Source of the DNA: Aquanectria penicillioides
Lineage: Eukaryota > Ascomycota > Sordariomycetes > Hypocreales > Nectriaceae
DNA: 64,000 nucleotides
Direction: 5' to 3'
Assembly: GCA_003415625.1 (NCBI GenBank)
Contig: PYIU01000004.1
Span: forward strand, 4,774,001-4,838,000
Shown: positions 1 through 12,096 of the stretch, piece after piece
How the letters are laid out: every line of letters begins with the position of its first letter
Position numbering within the stretch: position 1 is the first letter of the stretch
Program-made: the position numbers and the translations under genes
Notes under the pieces: model-generated
Seen by the model: the letters and a program-made list of their open reading frames with translations, nothing else
Database searches by the model: none
Told to the model about the DNA's origin: nothing

Positions 1-3000
1 AATGCTCCTATAATATTAACTTAACTTAATTAAGATTATTATGCCTACTGCTAGAAATATTAAATAGAATGCCTTAAGGAGTATAAAGACTACTTAAGGC
101 AACTAAAAATAAATTCCTAAAATTCTTTTAAATTAATAGGATTATAGGGTCTAAAAGAAGATAATAATAAGCATTTAATTAAATAGTTAAATAAGGCATT
201 AGTAAAAGCAGTAATTTAATTAATAGTTAGAAATTAATTAAAGGTTAACTATATAAAAGTAATAAAGGTAAAGAAAAAGCTATAGTTAGCTGTATACTAA
301 AAAGGGAAGATAGTATTTATTAATATAATATATAAACGAAAAGCCAATAAAATATATCCTAAAGATAATATTCTATTAAATGGATCTATCCCTAAAGGGG
401 ATCTATATTAAAAGGAGAAAAAGTAAAAGAAAGTAAAGAAAGACCTTAAAGAGAAGTTTAAGTACTTAAAGCTTTTAATACTTAAGTTCTTTAAAATAGC
501 TAAAGAATTAAGGCTATATAAAGAAAGACTTTAGAAAGTAATTAATTAAATAGAAGGGATCTTTACTAATAAAAAAAGAAGTATCCTTTTGGAAATTCTT
601 TATAATAGAGAAGCGGCATTTGCTTAAGATTTTAAGGAGTATAAAAGACTAAACCCTAAAGTGGCCCCTCTATAGATTATTAAAATAACTAAATATAAAG
701 CCTAATAAATAGAAAACATTTTAATCCCTAAAGAATTAAAAAAAAAGGTTATTAAGTTACTAAAAACTTAAATAAAGAGAGGAATCCTTTAAGAGTCTTA
801 TGCTGCCTATTAGAACCTATATATACTAGTAGCAAAAAAGAACAATAGACTTCACTTAATTAATTCAGCCAAAAGATATAATGTATATATAATATAGAAT
901 AGATTAATTCCTTTAGGAGCTAATAAATTCTTAGCTAAATTTAAAATATATAAAATCCTAACTCTTTTGGACTTCTTTTTGGGATATAATTAGATTTCTT
1001 TAGTAGAGGAAAGTTAGGATTTAATGACTTTTAATATGCCATTAGGGCTTTTTAGGATATATACCTTACTGTAAGGAGGAATTAATTTAATAGTATAGTT
1101 CTTAAGAATTATAATTAAAATCCTTTTTAATTTATTACTAAAAGTCTATTAAGCCTTCTTAAATAATATTGCTATTAAAGGACTAAAGACTAAATATAAT
1201 AGAGAGGAGGTACTCCTTAATATATAGAAATTTGTCCTAAAGCATTTAATTAATTTAGATAAAACTCTTTTAAATGTTAAGCTATTTGGGTGTATGATTT
1301 TTATAGGGAAGTTAAAGTTCTGCTAGCATATTGCAGTTATTGTTGGATACTTATGCAATATAGCTAGAAGGCAGCCAGTAAAGGAAAAAGTGATTAAGAT
1401 TAATAAGTAAGAAAGATACTATAACCTAAAGTAGGTTAAAGTGTTTTTAGGAATTATAGGCTACTATTAAATTTAGGTTAAAAGATATATTTAGATTGCT
1501 AGACCTTTTATTTAATTATTAAGGAAGGATGCTATATAAATATAGGGTAAGGAATAAGCCAATACTATAGCAGTTCTTAAAAAAAAGATAATCTTTACTT
1601 CTATCCTAATAATATTAAACCTTTCTAAAGGATTTAAGGAGGTTATCCTTATAACTAATACTAATAAAAAAGGCTAAAGTGCAATATTAATATAGATAAT
1701 AAAGGGGAAAAGGCATTTAATAAGGTATAAATCTAGTCTTTAGACTCCTATAAAATAAAGATATAATACTATTAAACTTAAATATAAGGGCATATTATAT
1801 AGGATTAAATGCCTTTATAGCTATATATATAGATTGCCCTTTATTTTAAAGATAGATTCTTAAGTTTTAGTTTATTAGCTTAATAGTAAGGCTAATAATA
1901 TCCTTAATATAATAATTATTTAATGGATTAGTTATATTCTATTATTTAACTTTACTATTTAATACATTTTTAAAAATAAAAATAATATAGCTAATAGGCT
2001 ATTTAAAAAAGGTCTAAAAGCATTTAATTAAATAGACTAAAAGGCTAAGGGTAATATTAAAGAGTTTATTAATGCTTATTTTAATATTATTAAGATTAAG
2101 AATAAATTAATAGAGTTAAAAAAGAATTATAATGGACCCTTATTGCAATTAGGGGAATACTTACTTTTATTAAAAAGGCCAATAGGTATTACCCTATAGA
2201 ATTACTAATACTTATAGCTAAAGGCTAAAAAACACTTTATAAAAGGTAGCTGCTTATAGATTAAGGCTAAGAAATAGGGAGGTAATTTAAGGTTAGTTAT
2301 AAAGAAGAAAGATATTTAAAAGGATTTAATTAAATTATGCTATATTAATAGAGGGCATTATAGTTATAATGCTATTTATATACTTCTTTTTAGAAGGTAC
2401 TATTAGTAAGGTGCAAAAAGAAGTATTATAAAAGCTATTAGGCAGTGCCTAATATATTAGATATATATTCCCTAAAGATTAATAGAAGCCTTTATATTTA
2501 TTAAGCCTATTTACTTAATAATAAAGATTTATCTTAATGGATAGTATATGCCTTTTAATAAAGGATTTGGATTTATGCTAAAAGTTAGGTATAACCTTTA
2601 TGGATAGGTAAAGGCTAAGCTAATCTTAAGATTAAATAGTTACTATATTGTGAAATTCCTTAGAAAACTGCACTATTAGTATAGAATACTAAAAAGAGTG
2701 GTTATTAATAATAAAAAAGAGATTATAAAAGGGATTCCTAAAGATTTTAATAGCCTTAATATAGAAGTTATTAATACTTTTATTTATAATCCTAAAGTAA
2801 ATGGATTTATTAAAGGTAGTTATACTACTATAATAAGTTTCCTAAAGAAAAAGGGTAAAGAAGAAGGAAAATAGATAGATATTTTACTAATGGCTTTATT
2901 GGCTAAAAGAGCAGCTATTTATGCCTTATATAGAAGATCACCTTTTTATTTGCTTTATAGATAGGAGCCAGTTCTTTCTTTAGAAGTGGAAGTGCCTATA

Positions 3001-3724
3001 TAGTATTTAATTAAATGGAATGATATAACCTTTATTAAGGACCTGCTTAAGTAAAGGATTAAAATCCTAAAGTGAAAGCAGGAAGATATAGAAGAAGCTA
3101 GGCAATAAGTAATTGTATTCTAAAGGTTAATTGCTAATAGAAAGACTAAAAAGAATTAGTATAGGCTATATAAAGAGCCTTTTGCTATAAGAGATTTAGT
3201 TCTTTAGTATAATATATAAAATCAAAAGGATATATTTTGCATTGCAAAAATAAAGCTATATTAATTAGGCCCTTATAGAATTGCTAATGCATTTAATAAA
3301 ATAAAGAGTTATATTCTTAATACTATAGATAAAGTTAAGCTTCTTAATATAACCTATAGTAATCGGTTAAGAAAGTTTATAGAGGATAAGAATAGGTAGT
3401 GGATAAATGGGGATAATAAAGAGACTTTTAGTGTAAGTTAGAAAGTATTACTAAAGGTAAGGAGAGAAGGGGAAGCATTTAATTAAATGTAAATTAAGTC
3501 TATAGGACAGTAGGAATAGAATGAACTTAATCTAAATGCTATAAAAAGCTTAAATAATAATACTATAATATATATCTATATTAGGCCTAAGGAAATTATT
3601 AAAGTTTAAATTCTAAAGATAAGTAGCAATTAATAAATATAGTATTAAAATATAATAAGTAATTAATTAAATAATTAATAATAGTATTAGGCTAAAAATA
3701 GTTAAGTTGCTATTAGGGGAGGGG
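1..3724 (+). mobile_element. RIP-degraded Ty3/gypsy retrotransposon relic (5' end outside window)
   Basis: Reading the plus strand through its many TAA/TAG stops (mostly former CAA/CAG) gives a recognisable Ty3/gypsy pol order. Reverse transcriptase lies at about 850-1,300, with remnants such as FLNNIAIKGL (compare FLDDIGVKGP of the family) and a degraded PFGL box. FLGIIGYY at about 1,450 and an RNase H stretch at 1,590-2,000 follow, the latter ending in a tract like VPGxKNxxADxLS. The zinc-binding and core integrase region is at about 2,300-3,100 (NPKVNGFIKGS, compare HPQANGxIERGH). A C-terminal GPYRI...SYIL...NRLRKF segment at 3,270-3,380 is typical of the end of these polyproteins. Many in-frame stops make it non-functional. 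CpA and CpG are depleted and TpA is raised, as expected for RIP. The family call is firm; exact domain limits are approximate. Confidence 0.85.
3715..3724 (+). other. Polypurine tract of the gypsy relic; 3' LTR presumed to start at 3,725
   Basis: A purine-only run AGGGGAGGGG is followed directly by TGCTAAAGG. This lies about 240 bp after the last recognisable pol codons, which is where plus-strand priming and the start of a 3' LTR (5'-TG) are expected. The matching 5' LTR would lie left of the window, so the LTR length cannot be measured. The call rests on position and composition only. Confidence 0.55.
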
Positions 3725-6700
3725 TGCTAAAGGTTAAAAAGGGGAAGTAAAGATACTAAAACTAATACTATACTAAAAAAAGATAAGCTGCTTAAAATAA
3801 AGTAAGAAAGCAAAATAAAGAGCAATTAAAGGCAAGCAAAAGGATAGTAAAATTGGATAAAACTAGATAAAAACAACTAGAAATTGGCTAAAAACCCTAA
3901 GAAAATGCTAAAAATCCCTAAAAATCCCCTAAAAATCTATTTAAAAACTTTAAAAATTATACTAAAAATCAATAAAAATAGAATAGAAATGCCTAAAAAC
4001 TATAGCAAAAGGGTTAAAATTATTTAAAAATAAGTAAAAATGCATAGAAAATAATAGAAAATAAAGTATTAATATTTATAAAAAATTTAGAAATCTAAAT
4101 ATACCTAATAGAAATTAAGTTTTAAGGTTATTAAAATAATATAATAATAGCAATAGCCTTAAAGGGTATAGAAACACTTAATTAATTGCTTTATAGCACT
4201 ATCTTTTATCTATTAAACTATTATTAATAAATTAAAAACTATACCTAGCCAATCTATACTAAAAGATAAGCTAAAAACTATTATTTTTATTAATTAAAAC
4301 TTACTTTATACTTTTAATTAAATACTTTTTATGCCTATTTAATTAACTAGCAATTACTAGCTATATTACTAGTAGGAAAACTATATATAATTTGCAGGCA
4401 AGTAGTTGGCCTAAGAAAATCTACTGTAAAAGTTAATAGCTAAGTAGACTTATTAATAGTATTTACATTACCTAAAGGAAAGTTATAAGGGCCTTTATAA
4501 AGACCCTTTAGTTAGTATCTATAAAGGAAGCTTTATTTATATTTAAATTAACTGTTTTAAATACAATTAGTATAGCAGCTATCTATATAACCTAATGCTA
4601 AAATATATATATAAAAGGGAGTAAGGATATATTTATTATAGGTAAAAACTATAGAAGTATATAATTAAATGCATTTATAATATATAAGGGGGTTAGTGTA
4701 TTTAATAAAGGCAATAATAAGTGCCTTAATATATTTAGGGCAAGTTAGTAGCTAAGTTAAGAAGTACCCTATTGAGTAAGTTTATTCTATAGGGATATAT
4801 ATAGATTAAAGTTAGCGCTAAAAAAGAAGATTTACTTTAAAATAAAGTACTAAATTGCAAAATGGTAACTATAAAATGAATTATTAAGTAAATTTATAAT
4901 TAGTCTACTTGCTATCTTCCTTAAAGGCAATTTTAATATATAAGGGCTAGTTAAGTTAATTAAGAGCTTAAAAGCTATAAATCTAAATATTAAAGCATTA
5001 TTAAATCTAAAAGTATTTAATTAATTATTAAATAAAAATAATAGTTAAAAAGCAATATAAAAAAGGGTATTTATTAATTATTTAATAGTAATACTAATAG
5101 TATTAATTAAAGCCTTATAGAAGAAACTATTATAAGTATGCTAATAAATAAAGCACTAATAAAAGAATTTAAAAGCCTAAATATAGCTAATAGTAAAATT
5201 GCATACATTAAGGAGACAATTGTAAGGTATAGAGGCAAAAGACTTAAGCTTATTGTAATATAAAGCTATTATAAGATAAAGAATGAAAATTGCAATAATA
5301 ACTAAAGGTATAAAAGAATTAAAGAGGTAAAGAATAATAAACTAAAAAGAAAGGAATAAAAGGGGGGCTAATATAATACTCTTATAATAAATAGGAAATT
5401 AACCCTTAAGATTTAAGGTAGAAACTAAATATTAATAAAATTCTTATTAAATATTAAAAAGTATATTATTTTAAGAAACTTATTAGTATTTATATATATA
5501 TAAATATTAAAATAGTAATTTACTTAAATAATACTAAATTAAAAATAAAGGTGCCTAAATTATATTAATCTACTTTATGCCTATAACTCTTTCCTTCCTT
5601 TTAATAATTTTATAGTAAGTTATATTACTTTAACTTTATTTATAATACCTATAAAATACTAATAATCTTTATCTTTTAAGTTATAAGCATTTAATTATAA
5701 GCTTTTAAACCCCTTATTAACCTTTACTCTATTCTATAATAGGGCTAAAGAAAGCAACCTTAAGTGCAATTACTTTAAAGGTGTAATTTTTAATGCTAAG
5801 TAAAGATCTCTATATGGCTAAAGGAGTTATTTAAAATAAAGGCAGGATTGGAGATTTCTTTTCTTTTAGTAAAGAAAATACTATTAAAATATTTAATTAA
5901 TTGCTTAATAGTTAATCTATATTATTCTACCCTTAAATAAATTAAGATTATTAGTTTAATAAGTTAGAAACTTAGCCTATTTTAGGTAATAAAAGCAATT
6001 TAGATTTTTGGCTTATTAATATTAGTTGCTTTAGAGACTTCCTTTTTAATTCTTGCTAAGCCTAAATATCTTATTATTAAAACCTATAGGACTTATTTAA
6101 AAATCTATAGAAAAAAGAAATAGCCTTAAACTTTAGTATTTAAGCTCTCCTTACTACCTTTATCTATAGACTTATTGATATCCTTATAATTTACTAAATT
6201 AATCTTTTAATTGTAAGCATTAAAATTAAAAAGAATAAATAAAAGTAAAAGAGCTTTTCTTATAAGCTTTTACTAAAAGGGATAAATATTAAGAAGACTA
6301 AATATTTAATTAGTTTTATACCTATAGAGTTCCAATAAGCAATATATAATAAAAGGCTATTAGTTAGCTTTACTTACTTTATTAATGCTATCTATTAAAG
6401 CTTCTTTATTTAAGATAGATAGCTAAGGTATTTAATTATTTATAATATTGCTAATATCCTTTAGAATAAGCAAGCTATTATACTTACTATAGTATAAAGG
6501 GAGATTATAACTAAAATAGGGCTGCCTTATAATTTCTTAGTTTTTATTATGCCTATTACTAAATAAGCTAAAAATTAAAAATATAGCTTCTTAAGTGCTT
6601 TCCTTCTCTTCCTTAATATCTATAAAATAGTTAGACTTATTAAAACTTTAATTATTAAATGCCTTATAACCTAGCCTTTAATCTTTAATAGTAGGTATAA

Positions 6701-8640
6701 TACTATTAATAATCCCCCTTTAGCATTAATGCATTACAATTAAGTTTTTACTAAATATAAGTAAAGAAAAAGTACTTAATTAATTGCTTTAAATATTAAT
6801 TAAATATAAGACTTTATTAGTATTATTATCCTTAATAAATTTAATATTACTAATAGAAAGTTCTTTAATTAATATAAGCTTATAGAACTTACTAGAATTT
6901 AGAAATCTATTTATATCTTAAGATTTTAAAATAGTTCCTTTAATACTTAATAGCTTTATATTAATTTAGGAGATTACTATATAATAAGCTAAAAGGGAGT
7001 TAATTACTAAACTCCTAAAAATAAATATTAAATTATTCTAAAGCTACTTAATCCTTAAGGTAATAGCTATTAAATAAGTCTGCCTTTACTATTAGGCCTT
7101 TAACTGCCTTATTGTCCTTTAGCTAATAATTTAATTAAATGCTATTAAACTTATAGGTATTAAATAATAGATAGATTTCCTGCTAAGATTAATAAATCTA
7201 CTAAAGTTATTATTACTTTAAGTAATAATAAAGGAAAAGGTTTTAAATAAGCCCTAAACTACTAAAGTTAAAGCATTAAAGCAACTTGCCTTTATAGTTT
7301 ATGCCTTAAGTTTAAGACTTTTGCCCTTAAACCTACTATTATGCCTAAACCAATAATTAAACTTGCCTAGCCCCTATATAAGTTGCCTATTAGCTTATTG
7401 ATTTATATAAGCATTGCTTAATTAAGTGCATTTAAAAAAGAAATTTAAATTAATTAAAATATGCCTGCTTGTTTTAATGCATTTAATTAAATATTTATTA
7501 ATTCCTTAAGTAAAGGGCAAGTAATTAAATTAATTCAATTAATTTAATAGATACCTTTATTTAAGTTAGCTATCTTATAGCAATTTAATTAAATAGATTT
7601 AAATTTGCCTATTACTAAAAGTAATAAATAGAGTTTTTATAAATGCTTTATACTGCCTTTACTAATTCCTTAACTAGCTAAGCGTATAGCAAAAGAAGGG
7701 AGTTATACTATAATTGCTAATGCTATAGTTAGAAATATTACTGATGCTGCTATTTGGACCCAGTAAGGTAATTATAATCTAAACTATATTGCCTCTACTG
7801 AAAGAAAGATAACTGCTAGAACTAAATGAATGAATTTGCCTTAAATTGATTAATAGGCTGTTCTTAAACTCCCTTAAATAAAGAGCTAGATCTTTTATGT
7901 ACTAAAAGGGTTAATTTCAGTAAACCAATAGGATAAGATTATAACTGCTGCTTATAAGCTATTTAAACCTTTAATTTCTATTTATTAGTTTTATGCTAAT
8001 TGGTATTGCAATTAGGAATTGCATTATAGAGGAAGGTAATAGTAAAGTTAAAATAAGGAAGTTAAGTATTAAAAGCAAAATAAATTGTAAAGGGAGATAA
8101 TAGTAGATTAAATAATAGATTATAGGTATAAAGCATTTAATTGAATGCTTCCTTTAAGATTTTCTTTGCGTTTAAATAGATTAAGCTTAAAGTTTTCTTT
8201 TTGTATTATGCCTTTAGTTTGCTTAAGGGTAAGCATTAAGGCATTAAGGAGGGATAAATTAAGGTTTAGGGTAATATAGATTAATTTATTATTAGGTTAG
8301 TTAAAAAGATAAAAAGGACTTTAGAGATATAGGAAATAAATAGGCAGTTTTCTTTAATTAATTTTTATTTTTGAAATTTTAAATTCCTTACATTTAGACC
8401 CTATTAAAGTCCCGGTATAGCTCCTTATAATATTACTTTATTTATAACTTTTTGCTTTATTTTCTTTCTTTCTTTTCTTTAAGGGATACTTTAAAGCATT
8501 TAATTAAATGCTTTAATACTCTTTTAAGTTATTTGTAGCTGCTTAAGAAGGCTATTCGGTCTTCAACCGAACCTACTTACCCTATACCCTTTTGGGTAAG
8601 GTGTGTGTTTTGGCTAGTGTCCCTGTCCATTAATACAGTA
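3725..8640. other. AT-rich RIP-like sequence without an assignable element
   Basis: This stretch has the same composition as its flanks (TpA-rich, poor in CpA). It must begin with the 3' LTR of the preceding gypsy relic, but I could not find the LTR end. A plus-strand frame at about 7,640-8,030 stays readable for over 100 codons if TAA/TAG are read as former CAA/CAG, and I could not match it to a known transposon protein. A short island at about 8,553-8,640 is less mutated and keeps CpG. It contains the hairpin TTCGGT/ACCGAA and may be an element terminus. No intact gene is seen. Confidence 0.4.
8491..8516. repeat. 26-bp perfect palindrome containing GCATTTAATTAAATGC
   Basis: The sequence reads the same on both strands over 26 bases centred on TTAATTAA. 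The core GCATTTAATTAAAT also occurs at about 171, 2,020, 3,475 and 7,479, and a one-base variant lies near 8,133. It may be the converged RIP product of an ancestral GC-rich palindrome, or simply a word favoured by the mutated base composition. Confidence 0.6.
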
Positions 8641-11600
8641 TATTATTTATATATATAGCTATAATAATCTCCTTTACTTAATTTATATAAACTATAGTAT
8701 TGCTTTATAGCCTCTTAAGGCCTAATTTATTAAATATCTTTTTTAGTTTTTTTTGCTACTATTAGGCACTTTACTTAAGGCTATATAAAGCTATAAGTAA
8801 CTATATAATATACTTAATGCTTTATTTATAGCTTACTTTTTTAATTAAGTGTTTATACTTTAGATCCTTAAAGAATTTATTAAGTAAAAGAAAGGTTATA
8901 ATATAAATATTTTCTTTTAGCTTTTTATTTAGGTATACTATAATTATATTATTTTATAATAGCTTCTTTTCGATCTATATAATATAAGCAAGTAGTATCC
9001 TTTAGGAGTTAGCTCTTATAATTAAAAAAAAGGTCTTTTAATAATTAATGCCTTTCTTTTATATAAAGCTATATACTATAAGTTAAGCTTTATATATAAC
9101 TATTATATTGTTTTTATTTCTTTTATATTGATTTACTTACTTTACTATAAATAGTCTTTTGCCTTTTAGTAACTCTCTTTTTAAGATAAATTTAAGTATG
9201 CCTTTATTAATAAGGATATAAATTTCCTTAAAGAATGCCTTCCTTTAAAGGTTGGCATTTAGCTAATTAAGGGTATTATAGATTATAGCTAAATTAGTAT
9301 TAGTATAGGCAGTTAGAATCTACTTCTTTATAGCTATTACTAATATTATAAGGTATCTCTTAAAGTTATTAAATACTTCTTTTAGCTATAATTAAATAAT
9401 CTCTTTACCTTTTGCTATAGGCAGTAAAATAGGCTTATAGAATACTATATATATTATTATAATAACTTTCTTTATCTTAAGGTTTTAAATTCTATATACT
9501 TTAGTTCCTTAAAATTCTATAAGGATTTCTTTTTAATTATAAGGCAGTATCTTCTTAAATCTATTGCACTTTTTCTATTTAATATAAATAAATGCCTTTA
9601 ACCTTAAAATCTATAAATGCTTAATACTTAATATATATTCCTTTTTTAGGATTAGATCTATAAAGTAAACCTTATAAAGGGTCTTTTAGTTTAGTGATTT
9701 TATTATTATAATATTAGCAATATATATAACTATAAGGATAATCTCTCTTTATAGCCTAAAAGGGATATTTATTGCTATTATTATACTTCTTGCCTTCTTT
9801 TAAATTATATAATTTACCTATTTAATAAAGCCATTCTATTTATAGCTATATAGCAGTATAATAATTGCAAAAATCTCTATCTTTAAGAGAAATTTATTAA
9901 TCTTTCTATTAATAAATTTATAGCTACTATTAAACTATATCTTTTAGGGCAGACTATAAGCTATAATAGTTTTAAACACTAAAAGATCTTCTTCTATTAA
10001 AGTAATAGTATTACTTTTCTTTTTAAGTAAATTGCTATAAAAGTAATAGCTTTTATTATTAATTATAAGCTTAAAATACCTTTTTCTATTATATATATAT
10101 AGACTTAGCTCTATAAGGTCTATATAAAGGAGGTTAAATATATAGTTTACTCTTTTTTATAATATCTTTAGTAAGAACCTTATGCTTTTAGTAAGCTTAT
10201 AGTCTTTATAGGGTATATTAAGCAGCTTATAATTATTAAGCCTACCTTTTATAACCTTAAAGGTATAGTTAAAGGCTTTTTAATCTATATAAATAAGTCT
10301 TTAGTGCTATATCCTTACTTTAAACTATTCTATTTATATTAGCATTATCTTAAAAGTAAAGTAATAGCTTATTATGCCTTTTATTACTTTAAGCAAAAAC
10401 CTTTAGTTAGGGATATTAAGGGTTATAAAGATCTTACTATTACTATTAAAGATTTTATTCTTAATTATATAATTGCTAAAGAGATAGACTTTTTTATTAA
10501 AAATTACATTTAATAGAAAATCTTTAATAAAGACTATATCTTTAAGTATTATAGTTCTTATTCTCTTTCCCTTTATAAATAGTATAATTATTACTATTTC
10601 TATAGCTATAGGGTATATAGTGCCTCTACCTATAAAAATTAATATTATTTTATTAAGTTTATACTATTTATCTTCTTTAAACTATTTAAAGTTATTAATA
10701 GTATATATATTAGCTTTTAAATCCTAAAACTAGCAGTCTTTTTAATTAATAAGGCCTAATTCTATAGACATTAAGATAGTAATAAAGTTACTATTTCTTT
10801 TAGCCTTTAATACAGTATTATTATTAATATTAAGGGAACTATATAACTGCTATTTTAGTAGGCTAGAAATTATTGCTATAGCTGCCTTTTCTACTAATAA
10901 CCTTATAAAAGTATTACTAAAGAACTTTCTTACCTTTAAGCCTCTATAATATATAAAAATAGCATTATTATTATTATTAGAATTGTCTTTAGCTTTCTTT
11001 ACATTTTTAGCACTTTATTTATTTAATTCTATATATAGGGCAGTCTTTTTAGTCTTTTTAGTAGTTTTATTACTATTATCTTTCTTCTTTAACCTTTTAT
11101 TCTTACTGCCTTTACTCTCCTTCTATAGAAATAGGCAGTTCTTTATAATATAACCTTTTTAATTACAATTAAAGTATTTACTGCTTTTAGGATCTCTTTT
11201 GCAATTATCCTTTTTATTTAATTAGGCATTTATTTATATGCCTTTTTTACTACTAAAGTCTTTACTCTTTTTCTAAAAAATCTATAGACTTTTAGCTTTA
11301 TTAATAAGGTCTTCTTGTATCTTATAGATAAATTAATATTTCCCCTTTTGCTTATAATTGCATTAAAGTGCATTTTACTTAAAAAAGACCTTTTTAATGC
11401 TATCTATAAACCTTATCTTTTTCTAGTATTTAAGAAGCTTGCTATTAGCTTTAATAATACTATTTGCAATATAGCAAAAGTTATTAATATAACTTTAAAC
11501 CCTTTATAGTTTCTTTAGAATTAAAGACTTTAATTTTTAATAAAGATTAATTAAGCTTTATTAAAACCTTATATTATTATACCTTTTTATTAGTAGCTTA

Positions 11601-11780
11601 ATAGCCTTTATACTAGTCTTTACTAAAGATAATAATAGCTTTAGTTTCTATAAAACTACTATTTCTATAGTAGTAATTAAGTGCATTTCTTTTAAATATA
11701 AGATCTTAATCTCTTTATACTATTTAATAGCAATTATAGTATAAAAGAGATATCTCTTTTAGGCAGCCTAATTCTTTAAT
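8640..11780 (-). mobile_element. RIP-degraded Ty1/copia retrotransposon relic
   Basis: On the minus strand, reading from high to low coordinates, degenerate frames give copia-type domains in the correct order. A gag-end zinc knuckle of CX2CX4HX4C type (CFNCN..GYIIKNC, the His codon degraded) is at about 11,190-11,140. An integrase core is at about 10,150-9,300: DLIEL..YNxKRYF, then YSYKQNGFIKRVN (compare YSPEQNGxSERxN), IYKKARSII and YRIQNLKIKKV. Reverse-transcriptase pieces follow at about 9,000-8,640: IIIVYLNKKLKENIYI, ALYSLK*S (compare ALYGLKQS) and IIIAIYINNIL (compare YVDDIL). The 3' end after the YVDD box is missing at about 8,640. Stops throughout make it dead. Its upstream part may continue beyond 24,102, on the far side of the LTR element that appears to have inserted at 11,781-11,785. 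Confidence 0.8.
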
Positions 11781-11785
11781 CCCTT

Positions 11786-12096
11786 TATTACAGTTTATTT
11801 ATTCTATTATAAATAGTATTAAAAGTAATAGTCTTAATAATAAAACTATTATACTATTTATTTTATAGTTATATTAAAAGGCATATATATAGGCTCTATA
11901 ATTACATTAAAATTAATAGCTTAACTATAGATAATAATTAATTATATATTAAACTTTACTTAACTTATATCTTAAGACTACTATAATAATAGGTCCTAAG
12001 GTATAAATATACTTATAGATTATTAATCTTTACTTAAAAGATATAAAGGCTAATTATTTAAGAGTACTATCTATTATATAATCTATATATATAATA
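11786..12096 (-). repeat. 3' LTR of the 12.3-kb gypsy element
   Basis: This 311-bp copy aligns without gaps to the copy at 23,787-24,097. About twenty differences are visible, all transitions (C/T or G/A). The ends read TATTA...TAATA, consistent with RIP of the common TGTTA...TAACA LTR termini. The outer flank is CCCTT. Confidence 0.85.
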
